Made by a program: the position numbers and the translations under genes
The notes under the pieces: model-generated
The model's database searches: none
Told to the model about the DNA's origin: nothing
The model's input: the letters and a program-made list of their open reading frames with translations, nothing else
Origin: Isoetes taiwanensis
Lineage: Eukaryota > Streptophyta > Lycopodiopsida > Isoetales > Isoetaceae
DNA length: 64,000 bases
Reading direction: 5' to 3'
Assembly (NCBI GenBank): GCA_021234155.1
Contig: JAJEKV010000249.1
Location: 372,001 to 436,000, forward strand
Part shown: positions 31,956-43,894 of the stretch, piece by piece
Layout of the letters: each line of letters opens with the position of its first letter
Position numbering within the stretch: the first letter of the stretch is position 1

Positions 31956-32517
31956 AATGTTCTTGGTTGACCAAGAACTAGCACTGACCATAACCATGAA
32001 GTAGTCTAACAGGCCTATAGAGGTGTGAAATAAACATTTCCACCATCGAACCCTTGAAAATGGGGAAAAATTTTCTCTAGGTAGTGGGTCGGGACTTAGG
32101 TTAAGTGTTAAACGAAGGTTTGAGTGAGTCAAACGCACCTTCTAGTAAATTTGGAGTGAAAATCATGCATCTGCATCAAATTTCACCTAAAATGGGTCGA
32201 AGAATCATGCCAATCGGAGACCCAGGTGAAAAATGGCGCAAATTTATAGATTACACTTCGAACCATTAGAAAAAAATTCGAAATTCAAGTGTAATATCAA
32301 TTAATATGGATTTAACATATACATTAATAATTAAATAATTACTAAATATCTTGTAATTAATAAGGGGGGCTAATAAATAGGGGTAATTATGGTAGGAGAA
32401 TATTCTCAGGGACCCTCCTCTTTAAATATCTCTGACACCTCATTTTTCCCTCCAAACTTTCCTCCACCTTCTCTCTCTTGACCAGCCTATCCCCACCCGT
32501 TTTCTAGACCGTTAAGT
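31956..32517 (+). other. Element B leader
   Basis: Noncoding AT-rich sequence homologous to the leader of A, including GAACCATTAGAAAAAAATTC near 32260. Confidence 0.7.
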
Positions 32518-33594
32518 ATGGCCAGAACCAAACAAACCTACAGGAAGCCAGGACAGCGCCCCACACTCTCGATGGCGAACCTAGCAGCGGGACGCCATGT
32601 GAAGAAGATCCCGGAGCACCTCCGACCCAAGAAGGGGGAAGAGGAGCTTCCCCTACAGCAGCAGCGACGGCACCTATCACGATGCCGAGAGCAGCCCCTC
32701 GTCGGCAGGAACGCAAAGAACCGACGAATCTCGCCACTTCGGGGCCACAGACACCGAAGTGGAAGAGCAGGAGGAAGAGCAGGTCCAGCAACAGGTGGAC
32801 GAAGCGGGGCCTTCGGCGCCAAGGAAGAAAGGCAAGGAGAAGGTTGCGGAGTGGCCAGAAGAGAGGGCCGCAAGGAGGAAGAGGGAGCGCGAGGAGGAGC
32901 TGCGGCGGCAGGAGCAGAGGACTAAAAGAGAAGAACGACGGGTCCCCGGGCCAACTGCTGGATAGAGGAGCCCCCGCACGAGGAGGAGCACGTGGAAGGA
33001 GAGGAGCAGGAGGAAGATGAGCAGGGGGAAGGGGCGGACCCAAGACCACCTTACCCAGTGTGGCCCAAGCCACCTAAGGTGGTAAAGAAGCAGAAGGCGG
33101 GCGAGCGGGCCTTCGCCTTGAAGGAGGACTGCCTACCGGGCCACTAAGGCATACTAAGAATACCTTCGTCGGTGGGCCGAGGTATAATGATTGGTACCGC
33201 CGGCAAAACATCCAACAAGCACCGTGGAGGGAGGCCGGCCGCCAAAGAACCAGCCTAAGCCGCCGCCGCCACAGCCCGAGAAGCCGAAGAAGGTCCACCA
33301 TGGGCCTAATTCGGTACACTCCCGTGTCTTCCGGGAGATTAGACACTTTCAGCAGTGCACTAATCTCCTGATTAGGAAGGCACCTTTTGAGCGACTCATG
33401 CGGAGGTGATGGCGGAATTCCGCCACCCTTACTGAGTGGCGTCGCTCACAACTCGGTGTTGCAAGTAGTGAAGCGGAGGCCGAGCTCACCCAGTTGTTTG
33501 AGGAAGGAACCTCTGGCGATCCACGCCGAAGAGGGTGACTCTAATGCCCAAGGATATATACTTGGCGCGTCGCATCCGCAAGGAATATCCTTGA
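32518..33594 (+). pseudogene. Histone H3-like gene of element B
   Basis: Starts MARTKQTYRKPGQRP (32518), the same H3-like tail as in A with P at position 10, then KKIPEHLRPKKGEEE. Several frameshifts follow. Recognisable blocks are KKGKEKVAEWPEERAARRKR (about 32840), PKPPKVVKKQKAGERAFALK (about 33068), HHGPNSVHSRVFREIRHFQQ and CTNLLIRKAPFERLM (33300-33402) for the start of the histone fold, LFEEG near 33495, and, after a one-base shift, [20 protein letters not shown] ending in TGA at 33592-33594. K122 is kept here, unlike A. The tail, the linker and the fold are all homologous to A, so the gene is a family trait and not a chance insertion. It lies between PBS and gag in the same orientation as pol. 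Confidence 0.87.
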
Positions 33595-34288
33595 GGATGC
33601 ATTTTTGTTCAAACTAATGTAATTATTAAGTTTTCCCCATAAATATAAAATTTTGTTTTGCAATTAGTAGTAGACAAATCCTTCCTGCATTAGATAAAAT
33701 TTTAATTCGAGCGACCCCCCCCGAAATCGGGTCACACCGCGCCCGGACCGCTGCGGCCACGCGGCAGGCGTTTCGATGCGCCTCGACCGCCGCAAAACTT
33801 TATCAATTTAAGGTCTAAATCATGTAAGAAAAACCCCTAGTTAGATTAGAATCGTCCAAATAGTCATCCTAGCAATTCGAATTCTTCAAAAATCCACAGC
33901 AGAGCTTAGAATAGACCCAAATCGGGTCACACCGCGCCAGACCCGCCTGCGCCCGCGACGCAGAGGCATTTCGCGCGCTCTGACCCGATTTCGGCCAATT
34001 TTTCGCCCAATCGACCAATTTTGACCCAACAAACTGCCATGTAGCGTTTCTTGCTTTGCTTTGTTTAGAATTGCACTTCATGGTAGCTCATTTGGACACC
34101 CAGGGCCATAGATTTGGAGTCTTCCCCATCAAGAACCTTTGTGCACGGAACCCGAGGCACCCCTAGTCTATAAAAAGGGACCCTCATTTGTCATTTTTTT
34201 TCCCATTAGAGTTGCTCTCAGCCCCTTTGGCGATTTCTTTGGCTTTTGCTCATTTCCATCAGCCATTTTCCATAGCTATTCCTGTTCA
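33595..34288 (+). other. Element B region between H3-like gene and ORF2, two long hairpins
   Basis: Noncoding. Copy 1 (33722-33790) is damaged. Copy 2 (33918-33992) pairs AAATCGGGTCA with TGACCCGATTT and CGCGC with GCGCG, with an inner CTGCG / CGCAG stem. Stem sequences differ from A while pairing is preserved. Confidence 0.72.
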
Positions 34289-35815
34289 ATGGCGCCCTCA
34301 AGCTTTGTCAGATGGTATAATGAGACCAATCACATTCGTGATTGTCCCCCTGAACAAGTCTTCCATGTTTTTGATTATCTCTTTGATCTCCATGCCACTC
34401 TGACTAGAACTCCATACTACACTGACATCATTTGTCAATATGATCAGCAGGTCTTACCCTGGGAAGTTAGCTTGCCACCTAGGGGAGGGAAATGGGTTTC
34501 TCTAGATTCTCTTGCTCAAGCCATAGGTGGGGGATCCAGGGGTAAGAACAAGCTATGGGATAGAACCAGAAACATGCCAGACTACATGACCTGTAAGCAT
34601 CATAGGCATAGGTACCTCTCAAGCCAGGCAGCCTTAGCATTGTTCATGCAGTATAGGGCAGTTAACCAACCAGGGGAGCCGTCAATCCAGCCCTTGGATT
34701 TGGCACCTCTCGACACCCGAGCAGCACAGATAAGCATCCAGGAGATCCAGACCTTAGCATACGAACACTACGGCTCCACATCAGAAGCGCCTACGTTGCA
34801 AATCGAGCAGGATTACGAAGAGGAAGAGGAAGAGAACCCAAGCTGGGAGATGAGGGAGGCAGGAAGAATGGAGAGGCGTATAGCTCGACAACAAGAAGTT
34901 CTAAGGCGAGACTTTGAGCCACCAATGGGCATCACGGGCCTCACCCCAGTAATCGTCGATGGCGAGGAGTACATATTCGCCACCGACATCCTCAATCTCC
35001 CCTATTGCCAAGAGGAGAACCTCAGGATAGACGAACTCCTAGGCCTAATTGCGACGAGGAAGCGAGTGGTAGCGACTTCATCGACTACTCCTACCGGGAG
35101 ATACCAAGGGAAGTAGCTGGGAGGCGACATTCCTATCTGGGGAAACTATGTAGGACATCCGGGCATATCAACAGATAAGGCGGATGTATCAAGAATGAGG
35201 AACCCATCATTCGGAAGAAGAATTTAGGAAATCCAAAGCGTGTTGTACAAGCCGGGAAGGGGCCCAAGCCCGTGAGACCGGTCGCGCTCCATGAGTACGC
35301 TGAGAAGCTTCGTGAAAGCATCAATTTGGAGAGTGCAACTACTATGTGGGAGAGACCATGAGGATCTTATGGCATTGGACATCTTATTTGAAGCAAACGG
35401 TGGGAGAAAAGGTACGGGCACCGGGGGCGGAACCAAGGGCAAGTCACTCAGGTACTATCTTCCGGCCCTTAGCCAGGGGCAGATGATAGTTTTCCATAAA
35501 GAATTTAGCCCAAGAGGTGAAGAGTCCGTAGCACTCCTTATAGCACTTTCGGGCTTTGGTCAGCATGCGAGAATAGATGTGAAAGTAGACCATGTTATCC
35601 TCTTCAAGAGATCAGTAGCACTTCATGCTCTCGACTTCGCAAGGGGCCACCTCAGGGATGCGCACTTGTCAGTAGTAGCGGCAACTGCACCAGAACTCCC
35701 AGCACCACAGGTAGCAAGAGCATTGGAGGGAGGATCGGCGGCTAGAATCCTGCAGAACATGGGCAAGGGCACAGGATTCAAGAAAATCAAGGACTTTTTC
35801 AAGCGACATCGTTGA
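34289..35815 (+). pseudogene. Element B ORF2: accessory protein of unknown function
   Basis: The frame opens upstream of the likely start MAPSSFVRWYNETNHIRDCP at 34289, which I prefer because homology with A begins shortly after it. It continues FHVFDYLFDLHATLTRTPYY, RGGKWVSLDSLAQAIGGGSR, MPDYMTCKHHRHRYLSSQAA, an acidic stretch (YEEEEEENPSWEMRE), GITGLTPVIVDGEEYIFATD, then two compensating frameshifts (35040-35290), then LRYYLPALSQGQMIVFHKEF, ILFKRSVALHALDFARGHLR and the basic end KKIKDFFKRHR. About 508 codons. Spacing and order are as in A. No known domain recognised; it is neither gag, pol nor envelope-like (no signal peptide or membrane segment seen). Confidence 0.75.
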
Positions 35816-36020
35816 TGGAAGATTTGGGGTGCTAAGTTAATTAAAATACATTGTAACTCCTTTTTAAGTATTATCATGTAGTTCATTAAGTGTACCCATA
35901 TATACTAATTAATGTATTACCATGATTTTGACTTGTAAAAGAAATTTTCATATGATTTCTTTTGTACCTAACAACAATTTAATTGTAAGCAAAAATGATC
36001 ATTGCCTAACCTAATAACAT

Positions 36021-37250
36021 GTATTAATGATCAATCCTTGCAGCAAGGAACTCAAGTCGCGAGGATCTCAAGATCAGCCGACCACATAATTGGGTACCAA
36101 GGGAATGCGTTTGGCAGGGAACAAGAAGATGTTGAGCAGGATATGTCACCAGAGGCAGTCAACGCAAGGTTGGTGCAGATGAGGAATCAGATGCAACACC
36201 TCATCAACTGGGCGACACCTCTCATGAATGCACAGGAAGATGGTCACCCACCTCCACCTTGTTTTCCGGGTGGTGACGAAGTCCCTCGCCCAGGAAGGGG
36301 GGAGGGCAACGTGGGAACGTCGGGGATAGAAGAAGGAAGAGGAGAACCAGGAGCCCATCATCATCCGGCTCCAGCTCATCGGATAGTTCTTCCGGTGAGG
36401 ACAGCTCTAGCTCCAAGCGGTGACTCGGCACACCTAAGGCAAGGAAAAGGGCAAGAAAGACAGATGATTACCGGAAAAAGGTGGATAGTGCTATGAGCAA
36501 TGTGTGGAAGACAAGGAAGCTCGGCCAGTTCTCAGGGAAAGATAGATCAGGCATGGAGGCTGAAGCATGGCTGGATGAAATGGAAGAATTTGGCAACTCA
36601 TATGGTATGAAAGACAAGGACATAGGGAAAGTTGCTACAGCTAACCTCATTGGACCGGCAAGGATCTGGTGGAAGGGATATGCTAAATCTAACAAGTTGA
36701 AGAGGAACAACTGCAGGTTTAAGACCTTCAGCAAGGCTTTCCGCAAGCACTATGTGCCAAGGTCTCATACTAGTAGACAGATCCAGCAGTTCTACAGGTT
36801 GAATCAGGGTAGTTTATCAGTGGCTAAGTATACAGAAGAATTTATGAGGCTCAGGCTGCATGTTCCTGGAGTCTCAGAGAGGCAAGCCGTGGATACTTAC
36901 ATTGAGGGGTTGAACAGCAATATCAAGAGGCTTGTAAGAGCAATCAACCCAAGGTGATGGCGCAGTAGAAGATAAAGCTATAAGTTTGGAAGAGGCACCA
37001 AGCAACTCAGAAAAGCAGACCAACCGGAGGGGTAAGAGTTCAGGCGATGTCGGGGACAATATCGGGGTAAGCAATCAGCGGCTACACCATCGTGGAGTCA
37101 AAGAAAAGGTAAGGATAAGAGCAAAGCTTTTGGGGACCAGTAAGCCCGCGAGGAATGCATCGAGGCGGCTCTTAAAGCCGTCTCCTAGACAAATGCAGGA
37201 AGGAAAAGAGACAGGAATGCATTGAGAAGAAGTTATGCTTCAGGTGCTTC
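36021..37250 (+). pseudogene. Element B gag
   Basis: The N-terminal part contains FGREQEDVEQDMSPEAVNAR and QMRNQMQHLINWATPLMNAQ (the Q is a stop in A). The core is an open frame at 36481-36957: MSNVWKTRKLGQFSGKDRSG, GMEAEAWLDEMEEFGNSYGM, FRKHYVPRSHTSRQIQQFYR, EEFMRLRLHVPGVSERQA, GLNSNIKRLVRAINPR. Frameshifts lie on both sides. Particle-forming protein of the element. Confidence 0.87.
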
Positions 37251-38010
37251 CAGCCAGGGCACCGGACACATGATTGTCCATTCGTCATGCAGTCAGCCTT
37301 GGCAGAACTCTTGGATTGGGACTCCCCAACAGAAGCGGACGAAGACGATGACCAGCAGGAGGCCCGGGACTTCATAGATGGTGAGTGTCACATATGTGCA
37401 AACATTGAGTCGGATGATATAGAGAATCGGTCTAACCGTCATTGCAGCTGATGGGATCATAGATAGTAAGCCATATGTAGTCCTCATAGACTGTGTAGCT
37501 CTCATAATTTTGCATCTCCTAGATTGGGCTGCTCTAATGAAGAACAAGGTATTGAAGTCTAAGCCAAGGCGGTAGCTATGGCAAATGGCCATTCCGCACA
37601 CTAAGGGAGGAGGATCACCTTTGACATAGATCTTAGTGGGGCTAAGTGGCCGATGGGGGAGAGAAGTCATGGATATCGGAAGGTATGATCTTATTGTGGG
37701 AATGGAATTCTTGAAGCCCGCCTAAAAAGCAAAGAATTGATTGTGACCGAACGAAGTCACCATGACGGCATTCCGGGGACGGCAACAAGTTGATAGTCAA
37801 AGGTAAGAAGCTAGATTCTCCCATGCGGTGTATTTCTTTGAAGCGGCTAAGGAAGAGCATAGAAAGGAATAAGGTGGATTACATCTTGAGGTTGGAATCG
37901 GTTGGGCAGCAAAAGAGGGAAGTGACCCAAAGGGGAATCGGGCCGGTTGCCCAGCCCGGATAGCAAGGCTTATTTCAGAGTTCAAGGATGTATTCGGATG
38001 AAATCGGCGG
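37225..38010 (+). pseudogene. Element B zinc knuckle and protease
   Basis: CFRCFQPGHRTHDC (about 37236-37280) is a CCHC zinc knuckle. The protease region follows but is badly damaged: the segment equal to [15 protein letters not shown] in A reads VVLIDCVALIILHLLD here because bases of the DTGSS codons are lost. Matching sequence continues to 38010 in changing frames. Confidence 0.8.
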
Positions 38011-38880
38011 TTGCCACCCTATAGGGGTGTAGAATGTGAGATCACATTGGCTCCGGATCTGAAGCCTACCAGTAAGGCACCATATAGAATGAGCACCCCA
38101 GAATTGATTGAGCTCAAGAAGCAGCTTCAAGAATTGCTAGACCTTGGATTCATAAGGGCAAGTGTGTCTCCTTTTGGAGCACCTATACTCTTCGTAAAGA
38201 AGAAAGACGGGAGCTTAAGAATGTGCATAGACTATCGCCACTCAATAAGCGCATCGATAAAGAATAAGTATGCATTGCCGAGGGCAGATGACCTAATGGA
38301 TCAGCTACAAGGAGCAAAGGTATTCTCTAAGATTGATTTGAGATCAGGATACCATCAGATAAGAATAAAAGAAGAGGACATCCATAAGACTGCTTTCAGA
38401 ACGCGGTATGGTCATTTTGAGTTTACAGTAATGCCCTTTGGATTGTCGAACGCTCCCGCAACGTTTATGCGCCTCATGAACGATATCTTCAGAGACTTCT
38501 TGGATGAGTTTGTTATTGTCTTCTTCGACGACATCCTAATCTACAGCAAGTCCCTCGAAGAGCATTGTCAGCATCTCAGGAAAGTGTTGGAGAAGTTGAG
38601 ACGTCATCGGTTGTATGGGAAGCTCTCTAAGTGCCACTTTGCAACAGGCCGAGTGGAGTACTTGGGGCATGTAGTAACATCCGAGGGAATCTCCACAGAT
38701 CCATCTAAGATTGAGGCAATAGTTGATTGGCCAGCCCCAAGGAATGTAGCAGAAGTAAGAAGCTTTCTCGGGTTGGCGGGATACTACGAAAGTTCGTGGA
38801 AGGACTTTGCTAAGTGGGCGCCCCTCCGCTTGACCTCACTAAGGCCAAGAAGATTAAGGATTGGGCTAGCCATTGGTTAG
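38011..38880 (+). CDS. Element B reverse transcriptase
   Basis: A 289-codon frame covering nearly the whole [80 protein letters not shown], catalytic box [11 protein letters not shown], then FLGLAGYYE where the relatives have YYRKF. RQLNKHT of the family is altered to RHSISAS. The start is only the first usable codon after upstream damage; the protein is part of the gag-pol product. Confidence 0.9.
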   Translation: MPPYRGVECEITLAPDLKPTSKAPYRMSTPELIELKKQLQELLDLGFIRASVSPFGAPILFVKKKDGSLRMCIDYRHSISASIKNKYALPRADDLMDQLQGAKVFSKIDLRSGYHQIRIKEEDIHKTAFRTRYGHFEFTVMPFGLSNAPATFMRLMNDIFRDFLDEFVIVFFDDILIYSKSLEEHCQHLRKVLEKLRRHRLYGKLSKCHFATGRVEYLGHVVTSEGISTDPSKIEAIVDWPAPRNVAEVRSFLGLAGYYESSWKDFAKWAPLRLTSLRPRRLRIGLAIG

Positions 38881-40407
38881 AAAGTCCAAGCTTCTTTTGA
38901 GAAGCTTAAAGAGGCCTTAACAACAGCACCGGTGCTTGTTCTCCGGACCCGAGTAAGGATAAGTTGGTAGCAACAGATGCAAGCAAGATAGCAACAGGGG
39001 GTCTTGATGCAAGAAGGAAGGGTAGTCGCCCACCACTCAAAGAAGATGAACGACGCCGAAAGCAACGCTACCCAACCCATGATCGGGAGCTGCTAGCCAT
39101 TGTCGTGGCATTGAGGATATGGAGGCATTATTTGCTTTGGGAAGGAAGTTTCCGATTAGATAACGATCACCCGAGCCTTCAAATCTTTTCACCCAGCCAC
39201 TCCTCAACTTAAGGCAAAGGAGGTGGATGGAATTCCTTGAGGAGTATGATTTTGATATTATATATAAGCCCGGTAAGCTTAATGTTGTAGCAGATGCCCC
39301 TCTAGGAGGCCATTTCGCATAAGGACGCATTGTATCGCGATTTCCACTTTTCGAAAGTGAGTTTGGCAAGAAGATTGAGGACTCCTTGCCAACCGATGTG
39401 GACTATAAGGAGGTGTGGGAAAGCCTCTCCAAGGAAGCCGTAAGCGGACAAGGAGCGGGAAACCTTCAAGCATTTTAAAAAGGAAGGCAACTTTGTTGTA
39501 CCACAAGCATAAGTTGTGTGTGCCCGAATCTTCGGGGGTAAGGAAGTTAATTCTTCATGACACACATAACAGCCCAATAGCGGGGCATCTTGGCTTCATG
39601 AAGACCTATTTCAAGATTCAAGTAGTTACCGGCCAGAATGAAGAGGAGATAGCTGCATATATTCGGGATTGCCGGTTATGTCGCCAGACCAAAGGCGAGC
39701 AAGCTACCGATTAGGGTGCTTTAGAGCCATTGGGGTGCCAAATGCAAAGTGGGAGGTCATAAGCATGGATTTCATCACGGGGACGCCCTAGAACTCTTCG
39801 AGGCAAGGATGCATTGATGGTTGTCGTAGATAAGTTATCTAAGATGGCACATTTCGCGGCCTTGCAAGACGCACGTACACCGCATTAGATAATCGCCAAG
39901 TTATTTGTAAGGGAGATTTTTAGACTCCATGGCATGCCTCGAGGAGATAATATCGATAGAGATTCTAAGTTCATGAGTGCCTTTTGGCGGGATCTCTTTA
40001 GCACCATCCGAAGCTCTCCATGAGTACGTGATATCATCCCCAAACAGATGGCCGAGGCGGAAAGGACTTAACCGGATCATTGAAGACATGCTCAAGCTAT
40101 GTGTGGAACAAGCGTATCCAAGTGGGATGAGTACATCCACTTGGTGGAATTCGCCTACAAGCGATTGCCGCTATGAGAGTCATCTCGATGTCTCCTTTCA
40201 TGGTGAATTACGGGTACCGGTGCTTAACCCAGGACACCGCACAACTCGCGGTCCAAGGTAGAAGTGTCCCAGCAGATGTTAGGGGATATCGCAGCAGACT
40301 AGTAGAGGAAGTAAGGGGTTATTTATTGGCAGAAGAAGTCGGCGTAAGAGTGTAGCCGACAAGCCACGGGACCGTAAGGGAGTTTAAGGTGGGCGATACC
40401 GCTTTGG
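38881..40407 (+). pseudogene. Element B RNase H and integrase core
   Basis: RNase H: DKLVATDASKIATGG near 38970, then the YPTHDRELLAIVVALRIWRH block near 39065. Integrase zinc region: RKLILHDTHNSPIAGHLGFM and RDCRLCRQTKGEQAT (39540-39710). First Asp in the ISMDFITG block near 39765; second and Glu blocks (near 39950 and 40050) are frame-broken. Many one-base differences. Confidence 0.82.
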
Positions 40408-40860
40408 TTGAAGATCAAGGTGAAGCAAGCCTGCCGCTGGATTGGGAGCTGCAAGAAGCTCGCCCCTAGGTGGGCTGGCCCGTTCAAGATTTTGGAGAGA
40501 GTGGGCTCTCAAGCCTACAAGTTGGATCTTCCAGCCCATCTTAAGGTCCACAAGGTCTTCCACGTAAGTTTACTAAAAAGGCACAATCCTAACCCTGAGG
40601 AGGTTTTGGATACTCCAACCTTGTTGGAAATGACGGAGGAGCAAGTAGAAATAGTGCCTGAGTTACTTCTTGATAAGTCATTCAAGAAGACTAGGAGGTC
40701 TCAGTTCCTCCAATATTTGGTCAAGTGGAAGCACTTACCCGTGGAAGATGCGACATGGGTATTGAAGCAAGATTTGGAGAAGCAATACCCAGAGTTTATG
40801 AAGGAGTTTGATGGGCGAGTCGTCTCCGACTTGGTCGACCCCGACTTGCCAGGTGGTTAG
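40408..40860 (+). CDS. Element B integrase C-terminus with chromodomain
   Basis: A 150-codon open frame: RWAGPFKILERVGSQAYKLD, HKVFHVSLLKRHNPNPEEV, then chromodomain PELLLDKSFKKTRRSQFLQY and LVKWKHLPVEDATWVLKQDL, ending in TAG. Nearly identical to A and C. In chromoviruses this domain steers integration by binding chromatin. Confidence 0.9.
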   Translation: MKIKVKQACRWIGSCKKLAPRWAGPFKILERVGSQAYKLDLPAHLKVHKVFHVSLLKRHNPNPEEVLDTPTLLEMTEEQVEIVPELLLDKSFKKTRRSQFLQYLVKWKHLPVEDATWVLKQDLEKQYPEFMKEFDGRVVSDLVDPDLPGG

Positions 40861-41704
40861 CTAGTATGTTGTTAGTTAGCTTTGAGCCTGGCGCATGCAT
40901 TCTAGTTAGGAGGGTGCATGTGCCAGAACCTTGGACCGTGTGGGCGATGATGGGATACGCCTTTAGGGCATTCTCTAGGCCACACGCACCAAGAGGTGCG
41001 CATGACCATTAGGGTCATGTGAGTGAGGAATGAGGCATAGTGGGCGATGATGGGACATCGATCGGATGATCTCTATGCCACGATGCGGTACGCACACCGG
41101 GCCGTAGGAGGGTCATGGTGAGGCTTAAGTGATCATGCCGGATGATGGGATCGTGAGGCGTTCCCTAGCTCAAACCCTCGGGGCATGATGCGGGGTGTAC
41201 TCGATCGGGGGGATGGGTGTACAAGGTAGCACTTCGATCATGGGCAATGATGGGAGCATCTTAAATGATCCCTAAGCTCAAACCGAAAGGGCCATGATCT
41301 TGGGCAAGGTAGGACAACCTTGAGCCAAAGTGGTTAGGCTCAAGGAGGTAAGGGGTGGTCCCCTAAAACCACAAATTATTAACTAAACTAACGTAATGTG
41401 CTCCTTTTTTGGAGGCAAGTAGAAGGAGGACTTCAACGAGGAGCGCGTTACGGGAAGATACGGGGAGCCATAATTAGATTATGAACCCTAATAACTCTTA
41501 TAATAGTAGTTTGAATTATCATAAGAAATAACGGTGTTAAGGCTATATAATTTTGTATAAGTACAAATATAGCCTAAAATTTTGACTTGAACTAATAAAA
41601 CTTGATTGCTAAACTAAACTAAAGATTATGACATGTTGTTGATATGTTGCAGGCATAAGGTAGGTTCGTCACCTTTAGCGCAATCTTTGAGGACAAAGAT
41701 TGTC
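40861..41704 (+). other. Element B 3' noncoding region with four GATGATGGGA units
   Basis: Motif copies at 40946-40955, 41046-41055, 41141-41150 and 41246-41255 (last one AATGATGGGA), 95-105 bp apart, each leading a unit with CTAGGCC- or CTAAGCTCAAACC-like sequence and small inverted repeats. Same layout as in A. Confidence 0.72.
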
Positions 41705-41716
41705 CTGGGGGGAGAA
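41705..41716 (+). other. Element B polypurine tract
   Basis: CTGGGGGGAGAA directly precedes the 3' LTR. Confidence 0.85.
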
Positions 41717-43351
41717 TGTGACGGTCCAAGGGAATATACGCCATAAATACGTATATTCCTGGATCCGTCACCATACAAGTCTATCTTTATAGCCTTGTAT
41801 ACCATAGATTGTGGCACTAGGGGGCATGGCTAAGTTATTCTCATAACTTAGCCAACCATAGGTTAAGCCATTATCCACGTGGCCTTGACCTATTGGGGCA
41901 CCGCCACGGGACTCACCGATTGGTGCCACGTGGCATCCTAGGTGGACCTAACTTATATAGGCATAAACCCTAACCCTAGACCTCTTTCCAGCCCTAGCAC
42001 CCAGAGACTCACCTACTTGTTCGAAACCCCGTTTCGAACATCGTTCGTTGTGGCATAGGCTGGTGCAGCAGCCCCAGCAGGGTAGACCCGTTCTTGGAGG
42101 AGGAACAGCAGCTTGTGAGTCGAAGACCATGGAGGCGCCCGGATCTGGAGGGAGAGCATCAGGAGCAGGTATGTAGGATAGTAGTTGTGATAGCTCATCT
42201 GGGATTAGCATTCCAAGATGTGCTAGTATTTTGTATCTAGAGTAGAGCCATCCTAGAACCCATATTGAACATCTTGAACCCTAATCAAGGAACCCTAACT
42301 ATTAGTTAGTTGTATGATTAGGTTAAGATGTTCTTCTTATGGTTATTCTCATGATGTGATGATTATGTGATGATGGGTGATCATGTTTGCTCCTCTTGTA
42401 TTGGGAAGGGGGGTAGAGACCTAGAGCCATATGTAGTATGCTCCTAGAGTAGACCCCTTAGTTCCTATTAGTTGCGGCACAGTGCATAGGAGCCCACCGT
42501 GCTATTGAGGCTATGATATGACTCAGCACGGATAACGGGGCTAGAGGGAAAGTGGAGGGAGGATCCCCGCAGAGGGGGGCTTGGGGGATCCCATAGTGGA
42601 CTAGGCTTATGGTCGGTCACTTGGTGTGGGCGAGCATGGGTCCGACACCTCTGGGGCAATGGTGTTGCCTCGCCTCTCGAGAGCTGCAAGTGATGGCTTG
42701 GCTCTCATTTTGGGGGTTCGGTGGCAATTAATCGTGGTGTCGCCACGATTCTCTAGCCGCCACGGCACCTCTAGACCCCGGGAAGGGGAGATGCAACCCT
42801 TCTGCCTCATCCGGACCGGGGAGATGCAACTGGAGTAGTCCCAGATGGGTGATGCCATGGGATTGCGATCCAGGAAGGCTAGAGTCCCTGTCGAGCCTGA
42901 TCTAGCCCATCGCAAAGTATGCATGGGAGGGGCGGATGGAGTGGTCAACCCTAGCCATTGTTCTATGCCAGCCCTCGCCATTGCCATGACTCGGTGCGCT
43001 CTATCTTGAGGCCTAGCCGGTCGGTCACCCTCCCCACGAAGTCCGAGGGGTAGGAGCTCTCCCGCTTTATGGTTTGTGATTATCATCCTTGCATTGGTTT
43101 TTATAATGCGATGCACTACCCTCAGGTAGTATTTGTATATGTTTTATGCTAGTTCTCGACGTGTTATCGCTTCATTTGTTATAGGAGCCCATAGGGGAAG
43201 GGGCATAAAGACACCTTCGTGTTCCCTCCCCGCACTAAGAGTCACCTCAGAGTGCGGGGTAGACGAAGGGCCCATGCGGTTGCTGAGCCGGATGGGGGAT
43301 TTCCTGCCGGGTATACGGCTGGGCGCCGTATGTTTAGCAGGGAGCGTCACA
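41717..43351 (+). repeat. Element B 3' LTR
   Basis: 1635 bp, TGTGACGG to CGTCACA. It matches 30310-31943, but with many small differences clustered at C/G-rich spots (for example 42055-42090 against 30650-30680). The inverted repeat GTGACGG to CCGTCAC and the TATA and telo-box sequences are conserved. AAATT follows at 43352-43356. Confidence 0.93.
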
Positions 43352-43356
43352 AAATT
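43352..43356. repeat. Target site duplication of element B, right copy (AAATT)
   Basis: Matches 30305-30309 exactly. Confidence 0.9.
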
Positions 43357-43730
43357 TGCATGTCACACTTAAAACATACACAACCTCACGCTTTCAACAC
43401 AACATTGCATGCGCTACTTCAACGTTTAACATACAACGAGGCATGTCGCACCTTCAACGCAGCGTTGCGTGTGCTACATCCATGGTTTTATCTGCAACGT
43501 GGCATTGAAGTGGCGACGTCATATGTTTCAGATGTGATGTGACACACTGCAGTTGCGATGTAGGCCATTGTGACGTCTGCTTAGACATTTTTATAGCGAC
43601 GTTAGAGATCGTACCTGCAACGTCGTGAACAAATCTTAGCGACGTCTTGAGAACACGCGATCATTTTGCGATGTCAACGTTGGCTATATGTCGTAAACCG
43701 ATGTCATTAATAGCTTGTTCTCTAATAGTG
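43357..43730. repeat. CACTA-like terminus with subterminal repeats
   Basis: Dense repeats of short GCGACGTC, CAACGT and GACGTC-type motifs lead to an end that reads on the minus strand CACTATTAGAGAACAAGC. CACTA transposons end in CACTA and carry such arrays. The same motif type occurs at 11410-11590, so both could be ends of one element later split by A and B, but the end sequences do not match well. Confidence 0.4.
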
Positions 43731-43889
43731 ATAGGATACCCAAAATTTTCCACAATACTCCAACTGTTAGCATTCTAGCATGTTTTAACAATGATTGAGG
43801 TGCTTATCATGAGCGCCTATAAGGCTTAAGATAACGCGGAACCGAAATGCCCATCCTCATGGAGATGTCCCCTTATATAATAGAAAATG

Positions 43890-43894
43890 GACCT
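43890..43894. repeat. Target site duplication of element D, left copy (GACCT)
   Basis: GACCT is followed by the LTR start TGTGACG and recurs at 56501-56505. Confidence 0.9.

Larger units (their letters stand above)
30310..43351 (+). mobile_element. Element B: full-length chromovirus with H3-like gene and ORF2
   Basis: 13,042 bp with both LTRs, PBS, polypurine tract and perfect 5-bp duplication. Gene order matches A. Unlike A it shows no large pol deletion, so it is the best guide to the family's full structure, but its frames are broken by many one- to few-base changes. Flanking DNA on the right is CACTA-like subterminal repeat. Confidence 0.95.

Noticed and set aside
32504-33073. Long minus-strand frame (189 codons, Pro/Leu-rich) in element B
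   Set aside because: Antisense to the charged linker of the H3-like gene; composition explains the open frame.
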